A stretch of DNA of 64,000 nt from the NCBI RefSeq assembly GCF_020443565.1, contig NZ_JAIZZN010000023.1, positions 1-64,000 of the forward strand. Direction: 5' to 3'. Shown here one piece after another: positions 8,124 through 16,745 of this stretch (positions within the stretch are counted from its first letter, which is position 1; every line of letters starts with the position of its first letter). Origin of the DNA: Clostridium sp. CS001. Its GTDB lineage: Bacteria; Bacillota; Clostridia; Clostridiales; Clostridiaceae. The notes beneath the pieces were generated by a model. It was not told the origin of the DNA. It searched no databases and was given only the letters and a program-made list of their open reading frames with translations. A program made the position numbers and the translations under genes.

Positions 8124-8171
8124 AGAAATAATCCATATTTAATACTAACAGGAACTTTGGGCTGAAACTTA
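8124..8171 (+). repeat. Direct repeat, copy 1 (gene remnant; partner at 10227)
   Basis: This segment and 10227-10278 share AGAAATAATC...TATTTAATACTAA-AGGAA-TTTGGGCTG. Read in frame both give RNN-YLIL-G-LG, the look of a lipoprotein signal peptide (copy 2 ends LGCN). They appear to be leftovers of two related small lipoprotein genes. Confidence 0.55.
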
Positions 8172-8245
8172 AGCTCTGTAAATAAAGAACTTTCATTTGG
8201 AATTTATAATTATGGGCATATCAATGTACGAAAGAAAAAACAAGA

Positions 8246-8282
8246 GCTCCATTGCTATAAGCGCAATGGAGCCTTATTTTTA
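8246..8282 (-). terminator. Bidirectional terminator
   Basis: GCTCCATTGC (8246-8255) pairs with GCAATGGAGC (8263-8272). T-rich tracts lie on both sides, so it can end the permease transcript from the minus strand and read-through from the plus strand. Confidence 0.85.
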
Positions 8283-8337
8283 TAAAATACTTTATCTTTT
8301 ACGCGAAAATATAAAATCTCTATCTTTTAGTACTTTT

Positions 8338-9780
8338 CTATGATGATTTTTTCTGATTTTCACTTTTAGTTTTGCTTGTTGCCTTAGTTATAATAGTTAA
8401 TAAGTAACCTAATATAATTAGTAAAATAGGTCCACCGTAAGTCTTAGCAATTAATTTTATAGCTTCAGCAGTACTTTCAGCTCCAACTATATAATCAAGA
8501 CCAGCACCGAAGAATCCAGCTATACCTAATACTAATACGAAAATAGATATAGTTATAGCTACAGCGTTTGACTTAAACATTGTAAAGGGAGCTTTATTTC
8601 CTTTAAGTCTAAAAACTAAATATGCTACAGCTAAGATTATGTACGGTAAAATTAGTGATAATGCGGATAAATCAGTTAATAATTTAAAGAATGCATCAAT
8701 TGAATTTAATCCTACTAATGGAACCACTACTAATACAATAACAATTACACATTGAGTCCATAATGCATTTTTCAAAGTTCCATCTTCTGATTTTTTAGTT
8801 AAAAACTCAGGGAAGGTTCCTTCTGGTACTTCTGAGAACATGGCTCTTATTGGAGATTCCATCCATAAAACATATGCTGCTACAGAAGTAATTGTTAAGA
8901 TAACTGCATAAAGTTGAACTATAATTTTTCCGTTTAACCCCCAGTTCTCTGCTAATAGTTTATATACTACATAACTTGCATCCTTAAGACCTGCCTTTTG
9001 TAATAATTCTGGTGAAGCAATTAAAGAAACCGCTACAGAACCTACAATGTAAGCAATAGCAACTAAAGCTGTTGCGAAGATAACTCCTTTTGGGAAGTTC
9101 TTCTTAGGATTCTCCACTTCACTGATATATGTTCCTGCTACTTCCGCTCCAGCAACTGCAAATAATAACCAAGAGAAAGTAGAAAAATATGAAGTATTAA
9201 GTTTTGGTATAACTGTTGCAGCATTAAAATTTGTTGCAGAAGGCTCTCCTGTAAAATAACCTATAATTGCAAATAATATGAAGATCACTGTAGCTCCAAT
9301 GGTAAATTTACCTCCAAAGTCGCTAATTTTCGAGAATTTTTTTATACCTTTTGTAGCGATAAAGGTTAATACTATTGCTAATACAATACCTATGTATGAA
9401 AGCATATAGGCATTAGAGTCATTAAATTTATTTTCTCCAAATATTGCCCAAGATACCATAACTGGTATTCTCGCAAAAACCATTTGTAAATAGAATAAAT
9501 TAGCAATGAAATATGACCATGTACCTATATATGCCCACTTTGCTCCAAGGGAACTATTAATCCATGCATATATACCTCCGTCTTTGTCATTGTTTACTGA
9601 TGCTAATTCAGCTATAATTCCGGATAATGGTAAAAAGAATAATAAAGATACCGCAAGCCAAGATGGAATAGATGCTGGTCCAAGTGCAACGGAATTTGAA
9701 GTAATGTTACCAAATCCAAACGTTGGTACAAAGATTAACATTATCAAAGTCCATAGACCAAGTTTTTTTGTTTTGTTCAT
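8338..9780 (-). CDS. APC-family amino acid permease, YjeM-like
   Basis: A 480-residue integral membrane protein with about 12 hydrophobic segments. The start MNKTKKLGLWTLIMLIF, the segment GFGNITSN, and GGIYAWINSSLGAKWAYIGT are characteristic of the APC superfamily branch that includes E. coli YjeM and glutamate/GABA antiporters. The internal AGAEVAGTYISEVENPKKNFPKG motif is the conserved cytoplasmic loop after TM6. The substrate is unknown. The start is the ATG at 9780 behind AGGAGGG, not the in-frame ATG 48 bases upstream. It is transcribed alone, opposite to its neighbours, from a promoter near 9950, with a terminator-like hairpin in its leader. Confidence 0.88.
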   Translation of the reverse strand: MNKTKKLGLWTLIMLIFVPTFGFGNITSNSVALGPASIPSWLAVSLLFFLPLSGIIAELASVNNDKDGGIYAWINSSLGAKWAYIGTWSYFIANLFYLQMVFARIPVMVSWAIFGENKFNDSNAYMLSYIGIVLAIVLTFIATKGIKKFSKISDFGGKFTIGATVIFILFAIIGYFTGEPSATNFNAATVIPKLNTSYFSTFSWLLFAVAGAEVAGTYISEVENPKKNFPKGVIFATALVAIAYIVGSVAVSLIASPELLQKAGLKDASYVVYKLLAENWGLNGKIIVQLYAVILTITSVAAYVLWMESPIRAMFSEVPEGTFPEFLTKKSEDGTLKNALWTQCVIVIVLVVVPLVGLNSIDAFFKLLTDLSALSLILPYIILAVAYLVFRLKGNKAPFTMFKSNAVAITISIFVLVLGIAGFFGAGLDYIVGAESTAEAIKLIAKTYGGPILLIILGYLLTIITKATSKTKSENQKKSS

Positions 9781-9861
9781 AATAACCCTCCTATAAATAT
9801 ATTTTCTTTTGTTAATTTCTGCAAACATAAATTATGTCATAAATTAAATATAAATATGCTT

Positions 9862-9893
9862 AAAAAAATAGCCTCCATCAAAGCATAGGCTAT
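9862..9893 (-). terminator. Leader terminator / attenuator candidate upstream of the permease gene
   Basis: On the minus strand ATAGCCT (from 9893) pairs with AGGCTAT and is followed by seven T, an intrinsic terminator 80 bases upstream of the permease start and downstream of its likely promoter. That position suggests attenuation of the permease gene. No known riboswitch or T-box sequence was recognised in the short leader. Confidence 0.65.
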
Positions 9894-9938
9894 CAATTAA
9901 CAATAATAATGTTACAGTTCATAAATTTCAACTTTCTT

Positions 9939-9967
9939 ATTTTACTATAAGAACGTAAACACTGCAA
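9939..9967 (-). promoter_or_regulatory. Sigma-A type promoter for the permease
   Basis: On the minus strand TTGCAG (9967-9962) and TAAAAT (9944-9939) are 17 bp apart. The transcript would run through the terminator hairpin at 9862-9893. Confidence 0.5.
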
Positions 9968-10226
9968 ACAGAAAATAGAGATAAATGATTAAAAGAATGT
10001 AATAATTTAAATTTAAATGCGATTATCTAGGCTTATCTTTAAATTTATAAATAATTTATTAGATCAAAAGACAGGGTGAAATTGCGGGTGCTATCATACA
10101 TAAATAAAAAAAATATGATTAAATAAAAAATCAAAAAATTCAATTTAGAAAAGGTAGTTAACTCTATAAATCTAATTTTATTAATGGTATAATTAGGCAA
10201 TGTGTTAAAAAATCTCTGTATAAATA

Positions 10227-10380
10227 AGAAATAATCTGTATTTAATACTAATAGGAATTTTGGGCTGCAACTAACTTAAAATATGGTTGTGATCCGCATG
10301 AAAGTTTTACAAAAGCTGCCGTAGTTGAATTCATAAATGGCTATCTGGTAGATAAATTTATGAATGTTTACAATTTATGA
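10227..10380 (+). pseudogene. Remnant of a small lipoprotein-like gene (repeat copy 2)
   Basis: Readable pieces in nearby frames are RNNLYLILIGILGCN, then KYGCDPHESFTKAAVVEFI and NGYLVDKFMNVYNL ending at a TGA at 10378-10380. No start codon with a ribosome binding site and no continuous frame exist. The first part repeats 8124-8171. The remainder of 9968-10540 holds no gene I can support. Confidence 0.5.
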
Positions 10381-10540
10381 TAAAGTGAGAATAAAACATA
10401 GTTATTCATAAATATTGTCTATTGTCTATTGTATTCCTACCATTTCTATTTACTAAAGAGTATAAGGGAAAGATATCTAGGAAAGAATTTGAACATTTAT
10501 ATGATTATCTCCATTAATTTAAATAGAAGGATGGATTTTA

Positions 10541-11011
10541 ATGAAAATAAATTTAATTAAATTTATTATATTACTGATTTTAATTTTTATAATTGTAGCA
10601 AATGCCCATAGGTTTTATCCAAGAAATTTTGGTGAAGTAATGGGAAAAGAATATTTAATTAATAATGTGACAAGTATTAAAATAACACAAATAAGCGGTA
10701 TAAAAACAAAAGATATATATATAACTAATAAAGATCAAATTACAAAAACAATAGAATATTTATCAAATCAAACAGTTAGGCGTATAGTAACAAATTGGGG
10801 AAGTACTTATGAATCTAATGCTGAAAATTATTATATTGATTTTTATGGCAATACTACGGAATCTTCTGGTTGGGTCTCTACTATAGGTGATAAATATATA
10901 ATTTGTTATACCTATAAAGAAAGAGTACATCGCATAGCTGGCAATATAAATCCTTATAAATTTACTAAGGATTTTGATTTAGATTATTTTAGAGAATTAT
11001 TTATTAATTAA
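10541..11011 (+). CDS. Secreted or membrane-anchored protein, unknown
   Basis: A 156-residue protein behind GAAGGATGG. Residues 1-21 (MKINLIKFIILLILIFIIV) are a signal anchor. The rest is a small extracytoplasmic domain, rich in beta-type residues (TSIKITQISGIKTKDIYITN...), that resembles the small YjgB/DUF5301-like domains of Firmicute exported proteins, though I cannot name it. No lipobox is seen. It stands alone with about 160 bp to the next gene. Confidence 0.65.
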   Translation: MKINLIKFIILLILIFIIVANAHRFYPRNFGEVMGKEYLINNVTSIKITQISGIKTKDIYITNKDQITKTIEYLSNQTVRRIVTNWGSTYESNAENYYIDFYGNTTESSGWVSTIGDKYIICYTYKERVHRIAGNINPYKFTKDFDLDYFRELFIN

Positions 11012-11169
11012 TCTACGTATTAAGTTATCAACTCTATATATAATGTTTTATTGAAGATTAAAGGGCATAAATGATTAACCTTAAACTTACTACTTTGGGT
11101 AATTTATATTTGAATTACAGATATTATAAGAGTATAATTGTATTAATAACAATATAGGGGGAATATTAT

Positions 11170-11535
11170 ATGGATAAAGCTATAAAAGAAATTCTAAAAT
11201 CTACTGGAATTAAATTAGCAGTATTACTTAGTATATCAGTACCCTTATCTGCTCTTGTAGCCTTTATTGATAAAGTCAGTTTTTTTGGAACTATGAAGAT
11301 AATGGGAATAATATTTATAATTATGGGCATAGCAGCATTTCTCCCCAGTGAGAGAGCAGCTATAAATAATTCTAGGAATCCTAATATTCTTTTAGAAGAT
11401 AAATACTATGCGAAGGGTAAAAAACCTTATTATGAAAGGATGCTCAATGGAAATATAATTGTTTTTAGTAAAGGTGCAGTGCAGGTGATTATATCCGCTA
11501 TAATTATATTAGGATTTGCTTTTTTCTTTGATTAA
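11170..11535 (+). CDS. Small integral membrane protein, unknown
   Basis: A 121-residue protein starting at an ATG behind TATAGGGGG. It has three hydrophobic segments, about residues 14-35, 41-60 and 100-120. The middle cytoplasmic loop contains a charged KYYAKGKKPYYERML stretch. I do not recognise the family. A strong 20-bp inverted-repeat terminator follows, so it ends a transcription unit. Confidence 0.65.
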   Translation: MDKAIKEILKSTGIKLAVLLSISVPLSALVAFIDKVSFFGTMKIMGIIFIIMGIAAFLPSERAAINNSRNPNILLEDKYYAKGKKPYYERMLNGNIIVFSKGAVQVIISAIIILGFAFFFD

Positions 11536-11599
11536 CTATAAAAATAGAGCCTATAGGAATATTAAAAAAATCAAAATTATTAAGTTAGTTTTAATAATT

Positions 11600-11652
11600 A
11601 CTATAAAATAAACTCCTGATGATGTCAAATCTTCAGGAGTTTATTTTATAGT
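11600..11652 (+). terminator. Perfect 20-bp inverted repeat, bidirectional terminator
   Basis: ACTATAAAATAAACTCCTGA (11600-11619) pairs perfectly with its complement at 11633-11652, with T-rich arms giving a terminator on either strand. Confidence 0.85.
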
Positions 11653-11873
11653 AATATCTGTTTAGTAAAAAACAATTAATTACTAGATAATTTTTAGCAT
11701 TATAGTTATAATATGACTTAGGAATGCAATTCCATAAAGTTATATATTGACACATAGAGAGAATTCAACTCTTAAATTCTTGAAATATAATGATATAATT
11801 CACTTTTTTGATGAAATATATTTGGACGTCTCTATCAGAATTATTTGATGTACATTAAAAGGAGTGTTAGTTC

Positions 11874-12437
11874 ATGAAAAATATAGAAATTAGCAGACCC
11901 AAACTTGAAGATACCGAGCTGATTAATGAGTTTTTTGAGATTGTAATCAGAGATACATTTTAAAAGAATGGAATTTCAGATTTAGTAGATATAATAGCAG
12001 AAGAAATTGAAGATAAGAGAAGATGTTTGAATCAAGATATAGAAAGTAATGGTACTAATAGATATTTTCTGATAGCTAAAGAACATGATAAGATAGTAGG
12101 ATCAATTGAATATGGAGAATCCAATGAATTAATTATTTCATGTACTAACGGGGAATTAAAAAATTTAGTGGAGATAGGAACAGTATTTGTGCACCCGTAC
12201 TATCAAAATAAAGGCATTGGCAGTAGGATGTTAAATCTAATGTTTATGGTGCTTAAGAACAATAAAATAAAGAAGTTTTGTCTTGATAGTGGATACAAAA
12301 GTGCACAGAAAACATGGATCAAGAAGTTCGGAAAACCTGACTATCTCTTGGAGAATTATTGGGGAGAAGCCGATGACCATATGGTATGGAGTGTAAATGT
12401 GGAGGATGTTTTACTAAATATAAAAGATTTCCTGTAA
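11874..12437 (+). pseudogene. GNAT acetyltransferase interrupted by an in-frame stop
   Basis: The frame starts at ATG 11874 behind AAGGAGTG and reads MKNIEISRPKLEDTELINEF..., then meets TAA at 11961 (codon 30) and continues in the same frame to 12437 as an ordinary GNAT domain (VGSIEYG, FVHPYYQNKGIGSRMLNLM with the acetyl-CoA motif). The sequence around the stop is DTF-stop-KNG; a single change from AAA (Lys) to TAA would explain it. Without read-through only a 29-residue peptide is made. An internal TTG start at 12027 would lack the first strand and helix. A sequencing error is also possible. Confidence 0.75.
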
Positions 12438-12791
12438 CCATATTTAGACCAATTTATATACATAAGTGATTTAGTTAAAGTATTTGAAAGTGCTATTCAT
12501 ATAGTGCAATCAGATGGACAAGCATATAATGTAACCCACACAGAAGTAGTAACATGGTCACAATTAGTTGAAACAGCTATGAAGGTAGTAAATAATAATT
12601 TATTTTATTACTTTAGAGCACACCTAACTGAAAAATATGAATTACTTTGGATTAAGAATTTTAAATTGAATGAAATATTAGGGAGAGGTATGGAGCAACC
12701 ATCAAGTTATATAAGGGTAGATATCAAGTATCAATTGATTTGCAAAAATAGTTTTAACGACATTTCAGAAGGTAAGTCTCCACTTCTATAA
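12438..12791 (+). pseudogene. 3' fragment of an NAD-dependent epimerase-type SDR gene
   Basis: The frame reads YLDQFIYISDLVKVFESAIHI, then QAYNVTHTEVVTWSQLVETA, matching the C-terminal part of extended SDR epimerases (F-x-Y/H-x-x-D-L for the catalytic-domain end and N-V/I-x-H/G-E for the next strand), as in the similar gene at 23852. The Rossmann half is absent and the frame begins directly after the GNAT remnant. The part after about 12620 is not recognised. It has no start codon with a ribosome binding site and is a dead fragment. Confidence 0.6.
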
Positions 12792-12912
12792 GTGGAAGTC
12801 AACTATCCTAGCAAAATAAAACTTCAGTGGGAGCCTAAATATACTTCTGAAGTCGTTAATATTGCAGATTCGAAGAAGATGAAGAGCTCCGCAGGTGATG
12901 ATTTAAGGAGCT

Positions 12913-12970
12913 ATGGCAGGTTAGTATTACTGAAGATGATGCAAAGAGAATAGTTCTTATGATTAGTTAA
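12913..12970 (+). pseudogene. 3' tail of a HAD-domain gene (repeat of 15998-16054)
   Basis: The segment GCAGGTTAGTATTACTGAAG through GATTAGTTAA is nearly identical to the end of the intact HAD-like gene at 15578-16054 (peptide Q-V-x-ITEDDAK), differing by a few substitutions and a small indel. Only the tail remains, placed just upstream of the zincin-HhH gene. The preceding 12792-12912 holds no gene I can support. Confidence 0.65.
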
Positions 12971-13002
12971 GATTATTTATATTGGATGAGGTGGATTATT
13001 AT

Positions 13003-14409
13003 ATGAATTTAGTATTTGCAGAAGCAGTGGTAACAGAACTTTTAGAAGATAAAAATGGTAATAAGTTATGTCATGCAAGGGTATTAGACCCCCATTCAAA
13101 TAAGTACAAAATAATAAATCACTTGTTTGAAAATTCAACAATTTCATATTTTCTTAAGATTGGAGATTGTTTAAATTATTTTCTTAAAAATGACACACCT
13201 TTAGTGTTTGTTACAGATTGGACTGACCCTACTGAGATGGTTGGGCTTCGCTTGGAATCAGAAAACGAAGTGATAGACTACCCTAATCTTAGTTTTTTAG
13301 CTTTTAATAGTAATTGGGATGATATTAAAAAATCAGGTATTGAAGAAATATTCGCCCATGAATTTTCACATTTATGGCTAAATTTACTTGGTTATGACTT
13401 TGAATTATCAAAGTCTAATAAATTTCATACATGTACTGCAATAACCGATCCATTCATGGCGTTTAGTGAAGGTTTTGCTGAGCATCTTGAGATTGTAACA
13501 AAGGATTTAGTGCATAACGTATGTTTAGAAAATAAATTCTGGGATTATGGATATGATGTAAATGCTTGGCTTTGCTTACGTGATGAACAACTAAGATATC
13601 ACGCTGTTATAAACAATAGATTTATCTACCATACTGCCTTACCTTACTGTGAAGATTGGAATACATACAACCATCTTCACTTTGCTCATATTACTTCATC
13701 TGCATTTACCCCAGAAAAATTAAAAAACGGCAACCAGATGATGGCATCTGAAGGGGTTATTTCTTCAATCTTTTATCAAATGTATAAACATGAATTATTC
13801 AAAAGTGAATTTATAGATGATAAATTTTATTCTCAATTTGGTATTAATAAAAATGAACTTGCCCCGTTAACAAACCTTTATTTAAAGATGATTTTTATTC
13901 TTTCTAAAATTGATCTTAAAAAAACAACATTAATGATAGACTTTATCAGGAGTTATGGAGATGAATTTCCAAATGAGAAAAAAGATCTATATGATGTTTT
14001 CCTGAATGTAACCCATTATTCAACAGTGAGTTTAAAGGCAACTGAAGATTTCGGAAATTTATATCGCATTGGTCGCAGGGGTGAAGTTGTTGTATTTAAG
14101 GATATACTTAGAAAAACCAAGGAACTAAAGCAAGACTTATATGATAGAGTATTAAGTTGCCAGTTATCTTTAGATAATGCCTTAGCAGGAGAATTATGGA
14201 TTGAATCAGATGCAGTTATAACTCCTATACCATGGAGTCCAGAGGAAAAAACTAAGTATCATTTTGATATAAATACCGCTACTGAAATTGATCTCTTGTC
14301 TTTAGACGGATTGACACTTGAACATGCAAAAATTTTGACAAAAGAAAGAGATTCTAAACATGGGTTTACGTCTATAGAAGAGTTCTATAACTTATTAAGA
14401 AAACTGTAG
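13003..14409 (+). CDS. Zincin-like protein with C-terminal helix-hairpin-helix domain
   Basis: A 468-residue protein starting at the ATG behind GAGGTGG (12988-12994), not at an in-frame TTG 21 bases upstream. It has HEFSH (H119, E120, H123) and a downstream FSEGFAEHLE likely to provide the third zinc ligand, so a metallopeptidase fold is probable. The last 45 residues, FDINTATEIDLLSLDGLTLE and onward, form a ComEA/T2SK-type helix-hairpin-helix, usually nucleic-acid-binding or a protein-interaction module. There is no signal peptide. The combination is unusual and the function is unknown. A decayed copy of the C-terminal part is at 16576-16723. Confidence 0.75.
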   Translation: MNLVFAEAVVTELLEDKNGNKLCHARVLDPHSNKYKIINHLFENSTISYFLKIGDCLNYFLKNDTPLVFVTDWTDPTEMVGLRLESENEVIDYPNLSFLAFNSNWDDIKKSGIEEIFAHEFSHLWLNLLGYDFELSKSNKFHTCTAITDPFMAFSEGFAEHLEIVTKDLVHNVCLENKFWDYGYDVNAWLCLRDEQLRYHAVINNRFIYHTALPYCEDWNTYNHLHFAHITSSAFTPEKLKNGNQMMASEGVISSIFYQMYKHELFKSEFIDDKFYSQFGINKNELAPLTNLYLKMIFILSKIDLKKTTLMIDFIRSYGDEFPNEKKDLYDVFLNVTHYSTVSLKATEDFGNLYRIGRRGEVVVFKDILRKTKELKQDLYDRVLSCQLSLDNALAGELWIESDAVITPIPWSPEEKTKYHFDINTATEIDLLSLDGLTLEHAKILTKERDSKHGFTSIEEFYNLLRKL

Positions 14410-14469
14410 AATATTTTTTAAATCAAACTGTTAGGCCTATGGTAATAATATTTTGGAGAGATAATCAGT

Positions 14470-14825
14470 ATGAAAGAATTAAATACCTTTGGAAGAGAAA
14501 TACAAGGCAGTTTGAGAGAAAGAAATAGAGCTACTGGTATAGTGCTAAATGACAAAAAAGAAATAATTCTAATGAATTTAACAAACATGAATTTTCATAT
14601 GTTACCAGGCGGTGGAGTAGATTTAAACGAAAATATGGAAGAAGCTTTACATCGTGAGTTAAAAGAGGAAACAGGTGCAAATGTTGAAATCATTAGCGAA
14701 TTAGGCTTAGTAATTGAAAATTTGGAACTAAAGAAAATGAGTATGAAGAATACATAAAACAAAGAGAATTAGAAGCAATAAAAGAAGCAAAAAAATATCT
14801 AGCAGAAAATATAGTTGTAATTTAA
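14470..14825 (+). pseudogene. Nudix hydrolase with internal deletion and frameshift
   Basis: The N-terminal part is intact, with a full Nudix box (GGGVDLNENMEEALHRELKE then ET) around residues 47-69. The frame ends early at 14757. A shifted frame continues with NEYEEYIKQRELEAIKEAKK and YLAENIVVI to a stop at 14823, which looks like the C-terminal helix of the same protein. About 40-60 residues between the two parts seem deleted. The 95-residue product keeps the catalytic box but lacks the final strands and is probably inactive. Confidence 0.7.
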
Positions 14826-14900
14826 TTTCAAGTATTAATTATTTAAATAAATAGAACAAAGATAGTGTTTACAGTATCAGTATTTATGGAGGGGATTATT

Positions 14901-15506
14901 TTGCTTAATAAACTTTTTAATAATTTTAAATTGAGAAATATTGAAGTAAGTTATTTTGATACAATTCAAGAAGCAATAAATATGATACTTAAATTAATTC
15001 CAATTGACGGCACAGTTGGAATTGGCCATTCTTCAACTCTCCAGAAAATGAATATAACAAATTTGTTAATAGAAAGAGGCAATATTGTATTTGATAAAGA
15101 GCTTGCTACAAGTAAAGAAGAATGCGTAGTGTTAAAGAAAAAATCATTACTTACGGACTGGTACATTTCAGGATCAAATGCGATTTCAGAAGATGGACGT
15201 ATTGTAAACGTTGACCATAGTGGTAATAGAGTAGCTGCAATAACATTTGGGCCTGAAAATGTTATTATCGTTGTAGGAAAAAACAAAATAGTAAATTCGT
15301 TAGGGGAAGCAATATATAGGGTGAAAAATATAGCATGCCCACTAAATGCTAAGCGAGCAGGATTTAATCCACCATGTGTTTCACTAAATAAATGCGTGGA
15401 TTGTACTTCAGAGGAACGAGTATGCAATAGTCTTTCAATAATAGAAGGACAATCTGATAAAAATAGGATGAAACTTTTTATTATTAATGATGAGCTTGGT
15501 TATTAG
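14901..15506 (+). CDS. LUD-domain protein (LutC/YkgG-type)
   Basis: A 201-residue protein starting with TTG at 14901, six bases after GGAGGGG, in preference to an upstream in-frame GTG without a site. The whole length is a LUD (DUF162) domain: VGIGHSSTLQKMN, GSNAISEDGRIVNVDHSGNR and the VIIVVGKNKIV strand. The domain occurs in LutB/LutC lactate-oxidation proteins and in stand-alone paralogues common in clostridia. The C-terminal CPLNAKR/CVSLNKCVDCTSEERVC cysteines could bind metal. No lutAB neighbours are present, so a lactate role is not supported here. Confidence 0.85.
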   Translation: MLNKLFNNFKLRNIEVSYFDTIQEAINMILKLIPIDGTVGIGHSSTLQKMNITNLLIERGNIVFDKELATSKEECVVLKKKSLLTDWYISGSNAISEDGRIVNVDHSGNRVAAITFGPENVIIVVGKNKIVNSLGEAIYRVKNIACPLNAKRAGFNPPCVSLNKCVDCTSEERVCNSLSIIEGQSDKNRMKLFIINDELGY

Positions 15507-15577
15507 AGTGGTTTCAAAGCTTGAATTGTAATTTTGGCTTAATATTATATTATGAGTCCATAGGAGGTTTTAAATTT

Positions 15578-16054
15578 ATGAAAGTTATATTCTTAGATAT
15601 AGACGGAGTTCTTAATTCTGAAGAATTTTTAAAGATAAATCAAAGTGAAATGATTGATAGAAATAGTGTTGCTATTTTAAAAAGTCTAATTGATAAAACA
15701 GGAGCAGTTATAGTTATGTCTTCTGGTTGGAGATTATGGTTTGATGACAATATGATGCCAAAGGATGGATATTCTCAATGTTTATATGACGTTTTGTGCG
15801 AATTTAATATAAAAATATTTGATAAAACACCTGATTTTAGTACCGAAGAAATACGAACTAAAAAAACTTTTAGTCATGTAAAATCTAAGGAAATTATTGC
15901 GTGGTTAAGTAAACATGAAAATGTTTATAAATATGTTGTGTTAGATGATTTGGATTTGAAGAACGAAGAAATAAATTCACATTTAGTTAGAACAAATGCG
16001 CAGGTTGGTATTACTGAAGATGATGCAAAGAGTGCAATTGTTATGATTAGTTAA
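15578..16054 (+). CDS. HAD-like domain protein (RNA-repair-associated HAD type)
   Basis: A 158-residue protein starting at the ATG behind TAGGAGGT. It opens with the HAD motif I, VIFLDIDGVLNS (D-x-D-G), followed by VMSSGWR as motif II and VVLDDLDL as motif IV. There is no large cap domain. Similar short HAD domains occur as single proteins and in multi-domain RNA repair proteins; phosphatase activity is likely but the substrate is unknown. Its tail is duplicated at 12913-12970. Confidence 0.8.
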   Translation: MKVIFLDIDGVLNSEEFLKINQSEMIDRNSVAILKSLIDKTGAVIVMSSGWRLWFDDNMMPKDGYSQCLYDVLCEFNIKIFDKTPDFSTEEIRTKKTFSHVKSKEIIAWLSKHENVYKYVVLDDLDLKNEEINSHLVRTNAQVGITEDDAKSAIVMIS

Positions 16055-16149
16055 GTACAAGCAGTGAAGACAAATATGAGGAGTTTTATAGATATGTCAC
16101 AGGGGATTAAATAAAATAATTTAAAGATTATGAAAAGGAGCAAGTATAA

Positions 16150-16563
16150 ATGAAAAGAGTGAATGTAGCATATTGTTTAATCTATAATAAAGAAAGTCAA
16201 CAGGTATTGATGGTACACAATATTGATTCAGATTCTTGGACTATGCCAGGAGGAGCAGTAGAAGATGGTGAAACTTTAGAACAAGCAGCCATAAGAGAAG
16301 TACAGGAAGAGACAGGCTTAATAGTGAAAATTAACGATGTAGTTGCAATAAATGAATGCTTTTTTAAAGAAGATAAAGAACAAGTGTTATTTGTCACTTT
16401 TAGGGCAGAGATCATTGGAGGAAAAATTTCAATTGAAAATCCTCATGAAATTTCAGAAATAACATGGGTGGAACTTTCTATGGCTGATAAGTTGATGCCT
16501 TATCATAAGTGTGGCATTAATAAGTTATTATGTAACTGCGCTACTTACTATTTTCAAGAATAA
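16150..16563 (+). CDS. Nudix hydrolase
   Basis: A 137-residue MutT-like protein behind AAAAGGAG. The Nudix box GGAVEDGETLEQAAIREVQE then ETG lies near residues 35-57 with all catalytic glutamates. Flanking strands VAYCLIYNKESQQVLMV and VLFVTFRAEIIGG complete the fold. It hydrolyses a nucleoside diphosphate linked to another group; the substrate cannot be told. It lies between the HAD-like gene and a decayed zincin tail. Confidence 0.87.
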   Translation: MKRVNVAYCLIYNKESQQVLMVHNIDSDSWTMPGGAVEDGETLEQAAIREVQEETGLIVKINDVVAINECFFKEDKEQVLFVTFRAEIIGGKISIENPHEISEITWVELSMADKLMPYHKCGINKLLCNCATYYFQE

Positions 16564-16575
16564 TTACAAATATTG

Positions 16576-16723
16576 TTTTGAAAGTAAGCCCTTATTCAAC
16601 AGCGATCCCAAATGCAACCTAAAATTTTGGTATGCAAATAATTTGATAAACGAAAGGGATTCTCGGTATGGGTTTAGGTCGGTAGATGACTTCTATAACC
16701 ATTTTCAAAAAATAATAAACTAG
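16576..16723 (+). pseudogene. 3' tail of a zincin-HhH gene (partner of 13003-14409)
   Basis: The frame ends LINERDSRYGFRSVDDFYNH, closely parallel to LTKERDSKHGFTSIEEFYNL at the end of the intact zincin-HhH protein. The start of the helix-hairpin-helix and everything upstream is missing. The longest open frame overlaps the end of the Nudix gene and has no ribosome binding site. Confidence 0.65.
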
Positions 16724-16745
16724 ATATACGAAGGAGATATTTTTA

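Noticed and set aside
12775-12800. Hairpin CTCCACTTC-TATA-AGTGGAAG resembling the right end of an IS605-type element
   Set aside because: No TnpB or TnpA coding piece could be read next to it, so the resemblance alone is too weak.
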